DNA from: Cyathus striatus
Lineage: Eukaryota; Basidiomycota; Agaricomycetes; Agaricales; Nidulariaceae
DNA: 64,000 nucleotides
Assembly: GCA_025738555.1 (NCBI GenBank)
Contig: JAOVFP010000001.1
Span: 1,116,001-1,180,000, forward strand
Reading direction: 5' to 3'
In this document: one piece after another, positions 44,401-54,520 of the stretch
Layout of the letters: each line of letters begins with the position of its first letter
How positions within the stretch are numbered: position 1 is the stretch's first letter
Translations under genes and position numbers: made by a program
The notes under the pieces: generated by a model
What the model was told of the DNA's origin: nothing
The model's database searches: none
What the model saw: only the letters and a program-made list of their open reading frames with translations

Positions 44401-45687
44401 TGTTAAAGGTAGGGCTTGGGCGGGCATGTGGCCCTGGAGTTGAACGTTGAGACCTTGAGAGCGCGCTTGATGGGAAATACCAATTCTGGCGGGGACATAA
44501 ACAGATGCAAATGCACTCTTGTCAACTTGGTCCAAATTCCTTTCGATGTGGACCACTGGTTCATGTTCAGTCACTAACTCAATAGCTGCTAGTTACGCTG
44601 GAGGCCATGTCACATCAAATCTGATCCCCTCAATGTGTCACCTAACGAATTACTCTAGTCTATCGACTATTTGGCTATAGGCCTGGATTGCATCTAAAGA
44701 GACCATCGAGTTATCTGGACGCTGATTCGAGTCCTTCGGAACACAAACTGCCCATGCATTTATTTTATGTCTAGCCAGTCAGGAACTTCAAGCACCAACC
44801 CAGCATAAAATGAGCAACATTCCCTGCCTTTTCACTATGTTTCGGCTCTCATGATCACCACTCTTCAAAATGTCAGTGAGCTAACATACTGATAAGTGTC
44901 GCGCTATTGAATTCTAGTACTCTATTCAAGTGGGGAAAAGGTGAGCTGATCGATGTTCTAGTTCATATATAGTTAACTTTATCCTTGAATAGGCTAGGAA
45001 TACTGAAGCCTATCATTTTCAAAACCCACAGAGTACGAATATCATCCTTTCTCTCGGATCTCCATTCGTCTGCTAATTTTTATTGTGTAGTAATAGCTCA
45101 TATTGCTCAGGTTTGCTTCCAAATCACATTTGGAGAGGGGCTGCAGGAAATAGAGGCTTGAGGTTGGCCACTTTGACTCAGAGTTTGGTAGTAGTACCAT
45201 GCATGTAGAATATATGTAATCAAATATAATTTTTTTCAATGTTATCTCTCCTTGAAATAAAAGTACACCTACATTAGCAAATTATATGATTGTTATGCTT
45301 GTCCTCAAAGATGAATATGTGCTCATAATTGTGGTCCAATCTCGTGTCTCTCTCATCTTGTTGGCATTATATTATGATTCCCTCATGATTGTTTATAATA
45401 TGTATGAAGGTGCATGAAGCTACTGTACAAATGACGAAATTTAGTGCAGCCACACATGGCGGCACCCTGCAGTATCATATATTTGTAAGGTTATGTCAGC
45501 TCATACCACTTATGGAGACTTATATGGCATGATAACGACATAGGAGATTCTCCCGAATTTAGTGATGATGTCACAAGTGATCGGTCTACCAACCAATCGC
45601 AGAGCATAAAAGGGCCTCAGCCAATCATATTGCTAGAAAGTGAGATCCTGACCGCGATCCACAAATTGACTTATAGGGAAATCCAGA
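41406..45687. other. gene-poor region, no supported gene
   Basis: The reverse strand near 41431-41470 carries GGTAGTGGGCCCTGCCGC, related to 30543-30590. 42.8-43.8 kb is G/T-rich on the plus strand with scattered similar words but no regular period. Many open frames on the minus strand are Pro/Ser/His-rich by composition. A minus frame at 44347-44574 (MTEHEPVVHIERNLDQVDKS) looks protein-like but stands alone. Confidence 0.35.
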
Positions 45688-46050
45688 GGACCCTATAACC
45701 CAACTACCTTAAAAGGTAGTGGGAATTTCCCACGCTTCGCATTTGTCACGTACTTCATGTGCATCATGTTCGTCACACATATTCCTGTGCTTCGCATTTG
45801 TCACATACTTCCCGCGTGTCACGCTTGTCACATATATTCCCGCGCTTCACATCTGTCACATTTGCTGCGCGTCACGTTCGTCACATATATTCCCGCGCAT
45901 CACATTTGTCACATTCTTCCCGCCCGTCACGTCTGTCACGCATATTCCCGCACATCAATGCATCATACATTTCCCACACATCATATTTGTGACAATTTTC
46001 GCGCGTGTCACGTCTGTCACAACTCTCCCACACTACGCATATATCGCACT
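45688..46050 (+). repeat. TGTCAC minisatellite array (27-28 bp units)
   Basis: Starts at CCTATAACCC with the palindrome ACTACCTTAAAAGGTAGT and then GTGGGAATTTCCCAC. Units follow of the form TTCCCGCGY[AG]TCAC[AG]T[TC]TGTCACA, about ten, then looser copies to ~46300. Open in several frames without a protein signature. Confidence 0.7.
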
Positions 46051-47345
46051 TGTCACGCTTTAGCGCGTTTGTCACGCTTTCATGCGCGTCACGCGTCACG
46101 TTTGTCACGTTCTTTATAAGCGTTACGCTTTTATGAATGTCACACATCTCACATCTATTTGTCATGCTTTTCATGCTCATCACAGTGCATTTGTCATGCT
46201 TTGTATGCGTGTCACGCGTCACATAAGTCACGCTCATCACATAAGTCACATCTGTTTCTTGTGATTTGCACATGCATCATAGTCATCATGTCTTTGAGGC
46301 TTTCATCATGCTTTCACACACATCATAAGTGTTACTTATGTCACATCTTTGAGATTTATAACACATTTCAAGCATATTGTGCTTGCATGTGTATCATGAT
46401 TGTGACATGCTGATGGGGTTCCAACAGGTCTATAATGAAAAATTTTCTGTACATTTCATATCCAAGGAATCAGAGCACTCAGTGATGCCACATTTAACCC
46501 ATATCTCATTACTTAGCTGGGTAATTCAGCCTCTTGCATTGACAAGTCAGTCATTGATTCAGACCCTGTATGACAATACTGCACATGACTATAGAAAAAT
46601 GATAGTAAGTTTTTCTTAGGCAAGAAAGTAATGATCACTGAGCAAGAAAGTGATGAGAAGTACAGGAGGGGGTTTCATATGTATGAATGGATACTAATAC
46701 TAAAAGAACTATATAACACAAATCAGAGATGTGAAACACATGACAGTGTAGAAGTTTCATGTAGTCATATAGAGTAAGCATACATGTGACTTAATAATGT
46801 GTGTTGAAGATATAAGAATAACCAATGGTTAATGCAAGAATCATGATCATTTAATGACTGAGACATATGAGTTTAATGTGATGTGGAATCACATATACTG
46901 ACCATTCTTTCAGATTTGTTATCCATATGTAATTCTTTCAGTATATGTCCTTTTCTGTTCAGTTGTTAAATATTTCCAAAATATTCATTTCTATCATAAT
47001 GATCTCATCATCTCTCATATTCAGACTAACCATTATAGTTTTTAATTTGTCATTTAATTACATCTCTAGTTCTGATTATTAAACATCATATCATCCCATT
47101 TCCAAATTTCTCATGCTCTGTCAGTGTGGGTAAGCCTTCAACTACATATACACTCTACATTTTTCATTCTAGTTTCTTATTACTACCACACTTCTATAAC
47201 TTTCTAATTGTTATTTTCTGTGTTACAATCTCCAATTCTACAAGTACATATCATTTCATCTGCATATATAATTCACTCTACTATTAAATACTTACTCCAC
47301 TCTCATGACAACTTGAATAGTGGTAGAGACAGAAAAATCTGATGG
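46051..47345. repeat. inverted-repeat pair spacer; no gene
   Basis: 46118-46170 (TATAAGCGTTACGCT... CACACATCTCACATCTATTTG) matches the reverse complement of 47522-47575 almost perfectly. The 1.35 kb between is AT-rich and shows no coding potential. Confidence 0.5.
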
Positions 47346-47804
47346 GATTGGAAAGCATTGTATTTGTGAAAAAGTTGCAATGCACTTGAAAAATGTGACA
47401 TGCATGAAAAACACATGATGCATTTAAAAAAAAGACATGTAACATATGTGAAAAGTGTGACATGCATGCAGATCATCACGGCATGACGCGCCTCAAAGAC
47501 GTGACACGTGTGACGAGTGTTAAATGCGTGACAAATAGATGTGAGATGTGTGACATGCATAAGAGCGTAACGCTTATAGAGATTGGAAAGCATTGTATTT
47601 GTGAAAAAGTTGCAATGCACTTGAAAAATGTGACATGCATGAAAAACACATGATGCATTTAAAAAAAAGACATGTAACATATGTGAAAAGTGTGACATGC
47701 ATGCAGATCATCATGGCGTGACGCGCCTCAAAGACGTGACACGTGTGACGAGTGTGAAATGCGTGACAAATAGATGTGAGATGTGTGACATGTATAAGAG
47801 CGTA
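47346..47804. repeat. 235-bp tandem duplication of TGTCAC-family sequence (minus orientation)
   Basis: GATTGGAAAGCATTGTATTT begins both copies at 47346 and 47581; the copies are nearly identical. The second stops at GAGCGTA (47804), where the first continues ACGCTTATA. Reverse-complemented, the unit matches 46118-46300. Confidence 0.75.
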
Positions 47805-47820
47805 CACTCCTGGCCCAGGG

Positions 47821-48251
47821 GTATTTTGCAGGGTTGCAAAATGAGCTGCAAAATAAGTTGCGCGCTGTTCAAATTTAGAAAGTATTTTAGCTGACTGTGA
47901 AATATGATACAAAATTAGTTCTATTGTGAGGTGCAAAATTAAGTCTAAAGTTCAAATTTCTATTGTCTTTTTGAAAGATGCAAAGCATGAAGTTTAGCCC
48001 CAAATTCTCCAGTACGGGAAATTCTTAGGAAAGCTGGGATTTGTACTAAATTTTGCCAAACAATAAAGGAATCCTTTTCCAGTCAATTTTGGAATCTGTA
48101 AAATACTTTGTAAGATTTGAGATAACAGATGGTGCAATACATTACCTTTTGTGTCAGTATTTTGCAAGTTGTAAAATGTCTTCTTTTGCAAATGCTTTTT
48201 CAGGACCGCAAAATAAATTCTAAATGAGATATTTTGCAACTTGCAAAATAC
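47821..48251. mobile_element. 431-bp MITE-like element with self-complementary TIRs
   Basis: Left end GTATTTTGCAGGGTTGCAAA, right end reverse-complemented GTATTTTGCAAGTTGCAAAA. Each end is itself a dyad (TTTTGCA/TGCAAAA). Similar TTTTGCA words are scattered inside. It interrupts the end of the second 235-bp repeat unit. No coding capacity; target duplication unclear. Confidence 0.5.
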
Positions 48252-49267
48252 ATCACACACTCAGCATGCACTCAGTGCACACTGAGCAGGTTAACAGCAT
48301 ACACTGAGTGCGCACTTGCTTGACTAAAAAATATTAAGGCTTAGTTTTCACCAGTTTGTATAGTATAAAATCTATATATTCATTATGCAGCTATCATACT
48401 AATTCCGGTAATTAGATTATGCACAATATAGAAGCGTTACAAGGAGGGGGGTGGGCACACAGAGCAGGGAGGACCCAAATGTACGGTCAGTGTTGGCCTC
48501 CTAGTGCAAGTGCGGCTATATAGCTGAAGCAATTGGAAAGAGAGAAAGGGAATGAGATTTGCATTGTCATCTCCGAGAAGGGTTCACACACTCAAACCAC
48601 CCACTAACCCAACTCGCAACCACAGCAAAATGACCTACCTCACAAAGTCGCTCTTGCTCTCCTCTCACTTTCGCAATTCACACTCACACTGCCTGGGGGG
48701 AATAGGGGAGGTGGGGGAGGGCTAGGGTAGGGGAGAGAGCTCGTGAGGGAATGGGAGGGCGCACTTTGTGGGAGAGGATGCTGTTGGGAGATGGCAGGGA
48801 GAGTAGGGGAGAGAGCTCGCGAGGAAGGGGAAGGCGCGGGAGGACTCAGTGCTTCCTGTGAGTTGGGTGGATGGGGGGAGTGCGTGTATATGCACTCTAC
48901 TGTTGCGGATGCTTGCTCTCACATGGATAGGCGCAGCATTGACGTTTTCCTTTTGAGTGTAGTACAGGCTGAGTAATGAACTGCGAGGTGGCAGTGCGAG
49001 ATGGAAAGGGAGAGATAGATGGTGAGGTGGTGGTACGGTTTGAGACTGCAGTGCTGTGGCGAAAGGGTGATAGTGGGAGGAGGTGGGAGAAGGCGATGGT
49101 GCAGAGGCACTGTACACTTCGTAAGGCCTATGTGGAGGATGGTCTTTCCATTGCTTTCCGATAGAGATTCACTTAAGGTCTTTAGAACAGTCAGAATCCA
49201 CAATGCGTAAGAGGAGCAAGGGAATGACGAACCTTGAACACATTCAACCGGTACGTCTCAGCATCCA
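48252..49267. other. G-rich low-complexity flank; no gene
   Basis: 48260-48330 has CACTCAGTGCACACTGAG words in both orientations. 48700-48850 contains two diverged copies of GGAGAGAGCTCG[TC]GAGG. No gene supported. Confidence 0.35.
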
Positions 49268-49456
49268 CTTCCTTCCTCTTGCCCCCTTCCTTCCTCTCTC
49301 GCCCCCTTCCTTCCTCTCTCGTCCCCCTCTTGTCCCTTCTTTCCCCTCTTGTCCCTTCTTTCCCCTCTTGTCCCTTCTTTCCCCTCTTGTCCCCTCCCCT
49401 CCCCTCTTCTCTTGTCCCCTCTCCTCTCTTCCTCTCCCCTCTCCCCCCTCTTCCCT
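49268..49456. repeat. polypyrimidine minisatellite (~19-bp unit)
   Basis: Almost purine-free plus strand; unit CTTGTCCCTTCTTTCCCCT (19 bp) at 49325-49395, flanked by CTCGCCCCCTTCCTTC repeats. Long mirror-like homopyrimidine runs could form triplex DNA. On the minus strand it is read as Gly/Arg/Lys/Glu-rich coding continuous with the WD40 relic. Confidence 0.7.
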
Positions 49457-50198
49457 GGCGGCACATAGCAACAACAAGGCCGACCGTGTCTTGGTCGAGG
49501 AAGTGAACACTACGAGGGATTGCCGAAGCTATTTTTACACCCCATAGCTCAGACACCGTTCCTAGAACTATGAGAACAATGTCGGGGGTTTAGTTACTAC
49601 CTACTCACCTGTCTGTGTGACAACGTATCCCTTCACCATCCCGTGGTGTCCTGACGCGATCAAATGGTGTTTCGTCGCTTCGAATGCCAGTGATTCAATT
49701 GGTGTTCCGGGGGTGAATAGCCTTGTCAACTGTGCCTCGGAAAAGGCGTGCTACAGAAATTGAGATTGTTATTTCAGCTCAACAACGAGGCGTGAATACT
49801 TACGTTTCCCGTTTGACCCCTCCGGAAGCTCAAAAGCAGACCTCTTCCTGTTCCGACGAAGAGAATATCCCCCTCTGTGACCCATAGCAAACATGTTACT
49901 TGACCCCAGCGACTTCCATGGTCCTTGAGCGTTTGTACACACTTGTAAGTGACAAGGTCCCAGACCTTGACAGTTTCGTCATCCCCTATGAAAAGAAGTC
50001 ACCCAAATAGACACTTTTAATTCAAAAACTAAAGACATACCACCGCTTGCAAGCCATTCCTGCCCAAATAATACCAGACAGTTAATAGCACCAGTATGAC
50101 TGATGAGGCTCGTAGTCACAGAGTACGTCTAACAAAAAATTTTATACAGGAAATAAAAGAACGCAAATCACTGCGCTTACATCATTATAATTCCACAT
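49457..50198 (-). pseudogene. WD40-repeat protein (paralogue 5), cut by minisatellite
   Basis: ATG at 50198 (MWNYND), intron, then TSLISHTGAINCLVLFGQEW, ASGGDDETVKVWDLVTYKCV, QTLKDHGSRWGQVTCLLWVT, LFVGTGRGLLLSFRRG; next exon HAFSEAQLTRLFTPGTPIES, EATKHHLIASGHHGMVKGYV; next SELWGVKIASAIPRSVHFLD ending LVVAMCRQ. Introns about 55-60 bp, all in phase. Blade order matches paralogue 2 up to its middle exon. After CRQ the frame runs into the purine-rich strand of the minisatellite, so the C-terminal blades and membrane helix are gone. An upstream exon is possible (an acceptor-like CTGCAG precedes the ATG). Confidence 0.65.
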
Positions 50199-50718
50199 GA
50201 TAAGATAGAGGAGATGCAATGTTGGAGCCGACTGAGACTGCAGTGAATAAACGTAGTGGTTGAATCCTGAGATAATTGATTATGGTCGCTTCAAGACAGA
50301 GTCGACCAGATATTTTATATTTCACCGGGTAGACACACTGCTGTTTCCACCTCACGCAATTAGACCCTCGCATCAAGTCTGTGGCGAGGATCTCTTAGGA
50401 AGGTGCGTTCTTCTGATATAAAACACGGGGTGCATCCCATCCGCTCCGAAAGGCAACTGAGGCTCTTTTGTTTTATTAAGGTTAGTACCCTACATTAACA
50501 CAGCGTGTTGGCATTGTCACTGAATAAAAGACTCGTGGACATGCTCAAGCTGACAAAATGGACAATAAGGACAATAAAAACAATAATGGTAACAATGGAA
50601 ACGAGCAAAGTGTAATACATGACGTCTCAAAAATAATAACACCAATACAAGAGCGAAGAGTGTCTCTGAGTACAAGACTTGTACGATATTCAAACAATAC
50701 CATAGAAACGGGATGTTC

Positions 50719-50724
50719 AGTATA
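50719..50724 (+). promoter_or_regulatory. TATA box of the 50.8-kb gene
   Basis: TATAAA stands 44 bp before the ATG at 50768. It overlaps the in-frame ATG at 50726, which makes that earlier ATG an unlikely start. Confidence 0.45.
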
Positions 50725-50767
50725 AATGAGGCACTATGAGAGTGTTCTTCAACAGACACGTATCGAC

Positions 50768-51658
50768 ATGGACACAGACACAACCATGGACAACTTCATC
50801 ATGTGGCAGCCTCTTCCTCAGATCACTCAGCGAATTGTGTTCCTTCCAATCGACTCCATTGAGCTTCCAACCATCATGGCGCACACTTTTTTCGACCCCT
50901 CTTCTCTTCCTTCCCATCGCATATTTCCTCCCTTGGCTCATTCACTTCTGCCGCCTCCACCGGTTATCAATGGCGCATCACCGAGTCCAGGAATACCCTC
51001 TGATTGCTCAGACAGCGACAACCTTAATGACTCTCTGATCCCAAAACCTGCTGGTGAAGCGGGCCGTCCCGGAAGCGGAGGTTTTAACTTAGAAGAGGTA
51101 CTGAAATGGCCGAAGGGAACGTCAGGAAATAAAAGCAAGTTCCAAGAAATCAAAGTGAGTAACTGTTAATTATTTTTCATGTTTTTATGTTACAACTACT
51201 CATCTATGTTTTACTAGGAATACACAATTGTTCTCGCAGATAAGACACTCAACACTGAGAAGTGCTATAGCAAGCAAGACAAGACGAAGGTGAAGGAGCT
51301 GATGTCTGCGGTAAGTCTCAGTGCCTTGAGCATTAGTGTTTCAAGTATTGACACACCCTGTTTTGAAGGTACGCCATCATTATAAGCTCATTCGTCAATA
51401 TAGTGAAACATGGCCAGTTACTGCCATATTGAAAATGCACCTAAAGAATTCATCCAAGGCTGCATGCGGACAGAGGAAAAGATCTGCGTCGAAACGTATT
51501 CAAAAGGTACAGATAGCTCCGATGTATTGAACATGAAACCCTCTAATTTAGTTCTATGTTCACCAATATAGGCTGTGCGTGACCTAGGCCCTGAATCAGA
51601 GGACAATGAGTTGTTATCGAGCTCAGACACTGAATCTGAGAGTTCTGTAGCGCATTAA
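50768..51658 (+). CDS. uncharacterised agaricomycete protein, intact five-exon gene
   Basis: ATG at 50768 (MDTDTTMDNFIMWQPLPQIT), chosen because a TATA box lies 44 bp upstream. Exon 1 ends GTSGNKSKFQEIK; then EYTIVLADKTLNTEKCYSKQ with DKTKVKELMSA; then VRHHYKLIRQYSETWPVTAI with LKMHLKNSSKAACGQRKRSA; and a last acidic, Ser-rich exon (ESEDNELLSSSDTESESSVA H) to TAA at 51658. Four introns of about 58-65 bp with GT..AG. The WP...MHLKNSS block is the hallmark of a multicopy mushroom family I remember, function unknown. Middle Pro/Ser-rich region, Lys-rich segment and acidic tail suggest a soluble nuclear or cytosolic protein. The gene is divergent from WD40 paralogue 5 (about 570 bp between starts). 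No break seen. Confidence 0.65.
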
Positions 51659-52175
51659 TCTCATGTCATAAGCCTTTGTATCTCTTTTTGTTAACTGACT
51701 CGGAACACTTGATTTATTTAATTGATGCACTTGCAAAGGAGGGGAACCGAATCTCAAAAGAGTTTATGAGTTTAAGCTTGCTCGGATAGGAACAAGGTTT
51801 CACGATGAGCAGTGCGTGAGATGGCGAGGTTTGAGATTAAGCTTGATGAGCCAGAAACAGAGACTCGGCACGATGTGACTCTACCCCGCAGGATATCGGA
51901 TGCAGGCTAGTAGTACTTGATCAAGTGCGACGCTGGGACTGAGGAGCGAAAACGGATCACACAAAGAAGTTGTAAGGATGATCAAATTGTATTGGCGAGT
52001 AACTAAAATAAAATAGTTTCCTACTGATCATCCAACTGCTAAAGAACACGGCAAAATGCTACAAAATAGTATCAGACTGATCTATTTAAGAAACAAAACC
52101 TTTGAAGGAAGTCGGCGCTTTGCATGTTGACGCTGACGAACAGCAAGAAAACTACATCCAAGCATCAACACCTAA
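51659..52175. other. intergenic, no gene seen
   Basis: Converging spacer between the plus-strand gene and the minus-strand gene. Nothing recognised. Confidence 0.35.
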
Positions 52176-52717
52176 TTATATACAGCACTGAAGACCGAAT
52201 GCCAACCTTTTCACAATGAAGTCAGCAAGTTTTTCGTCCTTCTTGCCACACATATTGACAACGTAATTCTTTTTCTTTATGCCAGCCCGCATGACAACTA
52301 TGTCACCCCTCCAGACCCCAGTGGCCGCAACACATTGATTAACGGGGAGGTTGACGTGATTTTTGATGAAAAGGTGGAAGTATTGGCGCTGGGTTAGATG
52401 AGAAACAACAACGAAGCAGTCGTGTATGTATGGCTGCAATTGAAGGCCAGAGAAAGCTTCTTATACGAATGGAAAGTGTGACGAAGGTGTCTCTGAAGTT
52501 GGAATTGCGATATTGAGGGGGTGTGGTGAAGCATATGGATACGATCGGGCTCTGATACTGCTAAGTCTCGAGCACTGTAGAAAAGCAAAGCATCAAAGAA
52601 TAAAAACTTGTTAAATGCATTGGAACCAGGGCCAGAGTTTGTGCTTACACCAGTAGGCAAGCTTGAAATACATGTTGAAGGCATAGCAACGAGGTCGTTG
52701 AATGGTGTACCAGACAC
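52176..52717 (-). CDS. uncharacterised agaricomycete protein with W-x-GD block, probably partial
   Basis: Two exons can be read. The upstream one contains FNDLVAMPSTCISSLPTG and ARDLAVSEPDRIHMLHHTPS plus QFQLQRHLRHTFHSYKKLSL. The downstream one reads PYIHDCFVVVSHLTQRQYFH, LPVNQCVAATGVWRGDIVVM and KKDEKLADFIVKRL, ending just after. The join is a frame change near 52440, consistent with an intron or an indel. The WRGD block matches the remnant at 1073-1318 in pattern. No start codon can be fixed; an upstream ATG frame reaches 52939. Function unknown. Confidence 0.45.
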
Positions 52718-53340
52718 AGAAATAGTGCAAATGTGTGACTAAGAATTGAATGAGCATAGTAAAAAATGAAGATAGTTATGGAGGGGTGCCAGACACAGTG
52801 CGCAGGCGGCATATCTCATCGTTTTAAGCAGGATGTCAGAGTGCGAAACACCAAGATTCAAGGCAGAGACAATAGAGAAAGAGAAGACGTAAACCGGAAT
52901 GCCGAATACAGTACGGCGAGTCATGATTAATACAGACAAGGGGAAGTCGAAAAAAACAAAAAGAATATAAGAGTGATAAATGAAAAAGAAGAGGGAAGGC
53001 CCGCTGATTTGGAACAGACAAAAAGTAACGTTTCATGCGTGAATCCTATCACATGAGCTTCATGGGGAAGCTGGAAGCATGCACAGCATAGAACCTCTTC
53101 TTGTAGTTTCAGCGGTACAAATTAGGAAGATGCCACTGCAAGATGAGTTTCGTTATTGTCCTACTGTGTCTCCGACGTGGGTATTGTCGATGGTACATGC
53201 TCGAGACTTCGGGGTTTCCAACCAGGCTCCCACTTCCCAGAGGATATATGCTTGCAGTTGCAAAATTGATGTCCACACATTCCAAATCATCCACATCGTT
53301 CATATCGTTCACATCATTCACACAACACAACCTTGTATTC

Positions 53341-53575
53341 GAATGAATCAAGAATTCCCAGTCCTGGATGAAGACGTGGAAATGGACTCGTTTCGTGCTC
53401 AGGTATTCTTGAACTACCTAACAGGTTTATTCATTAATGCTAATCACTTCTCAGGTGACAGGAAATGATTCTGACGATTCCGAGCCAAGCACTTTGATCC
53501 ATCGCACTAACGGTTCCGGATCAAGCACTTTGAACTACCAAGTGGATACTCATCACGTAGTAAGTGTGAGTTTGA
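53341..53575 (+). CDS. 5' end of an unknown gene, cut by a minisatellite
   Basis: ATG at 53343 opens MNQEFPVLDEDVEMDSFRAQ; an intron (GTATTC...CTCAG) joins in frame to VTGNDSDDSEPSTLIHRTNG and LNYQVDTHHV, ending at a GTAAGT donor near 53570. The hairpin-headed array begins about 30 bp later, inside what would be the next intron, and no continuation is recognisable beyond 54540. The acidic, Ser/Asp-rich start resembles those of neighbouring family genes but is not diagnostic. Confidence 0.4.
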
Positions 53576-53598
53576 TTTTACAAGCAACCGGGACATAA

Positions 53599-54520
53599 GT
53601 GTCAGCCAAAATTATCATAAAATGCCAGGGTTATATGATTGCCTCAATCATATAAGCCAGGCATTTTATGATTGCCTGTTATTGTATGTATTAATGAATC
53701 TTGTAGTAATGAATGTATGGGTGATCATAAGTGATCATTAGGTGTTTCAAAGGCATATACTTATTAAGAATACTAATGAATGTATGGATGATCATAAGGA
53801 ATCATTCAGCATTTCAAAGGTGTATTAGCTTATTATCAATACTAATGAATGTATGGGTGATCATAAGCAATCACTAGGTGTTCCAGCTGTGTATTAGCCT
53901 ATTATCAGTACTAATGAATCTTTAAGTGATCATAGGCAATCATTAGGTGTTTCAACTGTGTATTAGCCTATTATCAATACTAATGAATCTTTAGGTGATC
54001 ATAAGCAATCATTAGGATTTTCAGCCATGTATTAGCTCATTATCAATACTAATGAATCTTTAGGTAATCATAAGCAGTCATTAAGCTTTTCAACTGTGTA
54101 TTAGCCTATTATCAATACTAATGAATCTTTAGGTGATCATAAGCAATCATTAGGTGTTTTAATTGTGTATTAGCCTGTCATCAATACTAATGAATCTTTA
54201 GGTGATCATAAGCAATCATCAGGCTTTTCAGCTGTGTATTAGCCTGTTATCAATACTAAGGAATCTTTAGGTGATCATAAGCAATCATTAGACAATTTAA
54301 GTTTGTATTGGCCTATTATCAATACTAATGAATCTTTAGGTGATTATAAGCAATCATTAAGCAATTCAGGCTTATATTGGCCTATTATCACTGCTAATGA
54401 ATCTGTAGGTGATCATAAGTAATCATCATGTATTTGAAGTGTGTATTATTTTATTATCACAGAATATTGCCTTATTATTAGTACAATGAATCTATAGGTG
54501 ATCATAAGTGATCACTAAGA
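53599..54520 (+). repeat. hairpin-headed minisatellite 2 (69-bp units, ~12 copies)
   Basis: Leader GTGTCAGCCAAAATTATCAT. Nested perfect palindromes: outer arms ATCATAAAATGCC (53614-53626) and GGCATTTTATGAT (53660-53672); inner arms TTATATGATTG (53631-53641) and CAATCATATAA (53645-53655) around CCT. From ~53690 a 69-bp unit (core GGTGATCATAAGCAATCATTAG, then TGTATTAGCCTATTATCA) repeats to ~54510. Confidence 0.85.

Noticed and set aside
45725..46050. CRISPR-like array
   Set aside because: Units are contiguous 27-28 bp repeats with no unique spacers, and the genome is eukaryotic.
45719..46119. Open frames of 114-130 codons over the TGTCAC array, both strands
   Set aside because: Several overlapping frames are open at once, all low complexity, rich in His/Cys/Ser by composition.
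49191..49556. Collagen-like or Arg-rich proteins from 49.2-49.55 kb as separate genes
   Set aside because: These are readings of the 19-bp minisatellite in every frame; only the WD40-linked frame has a reason to be noted.
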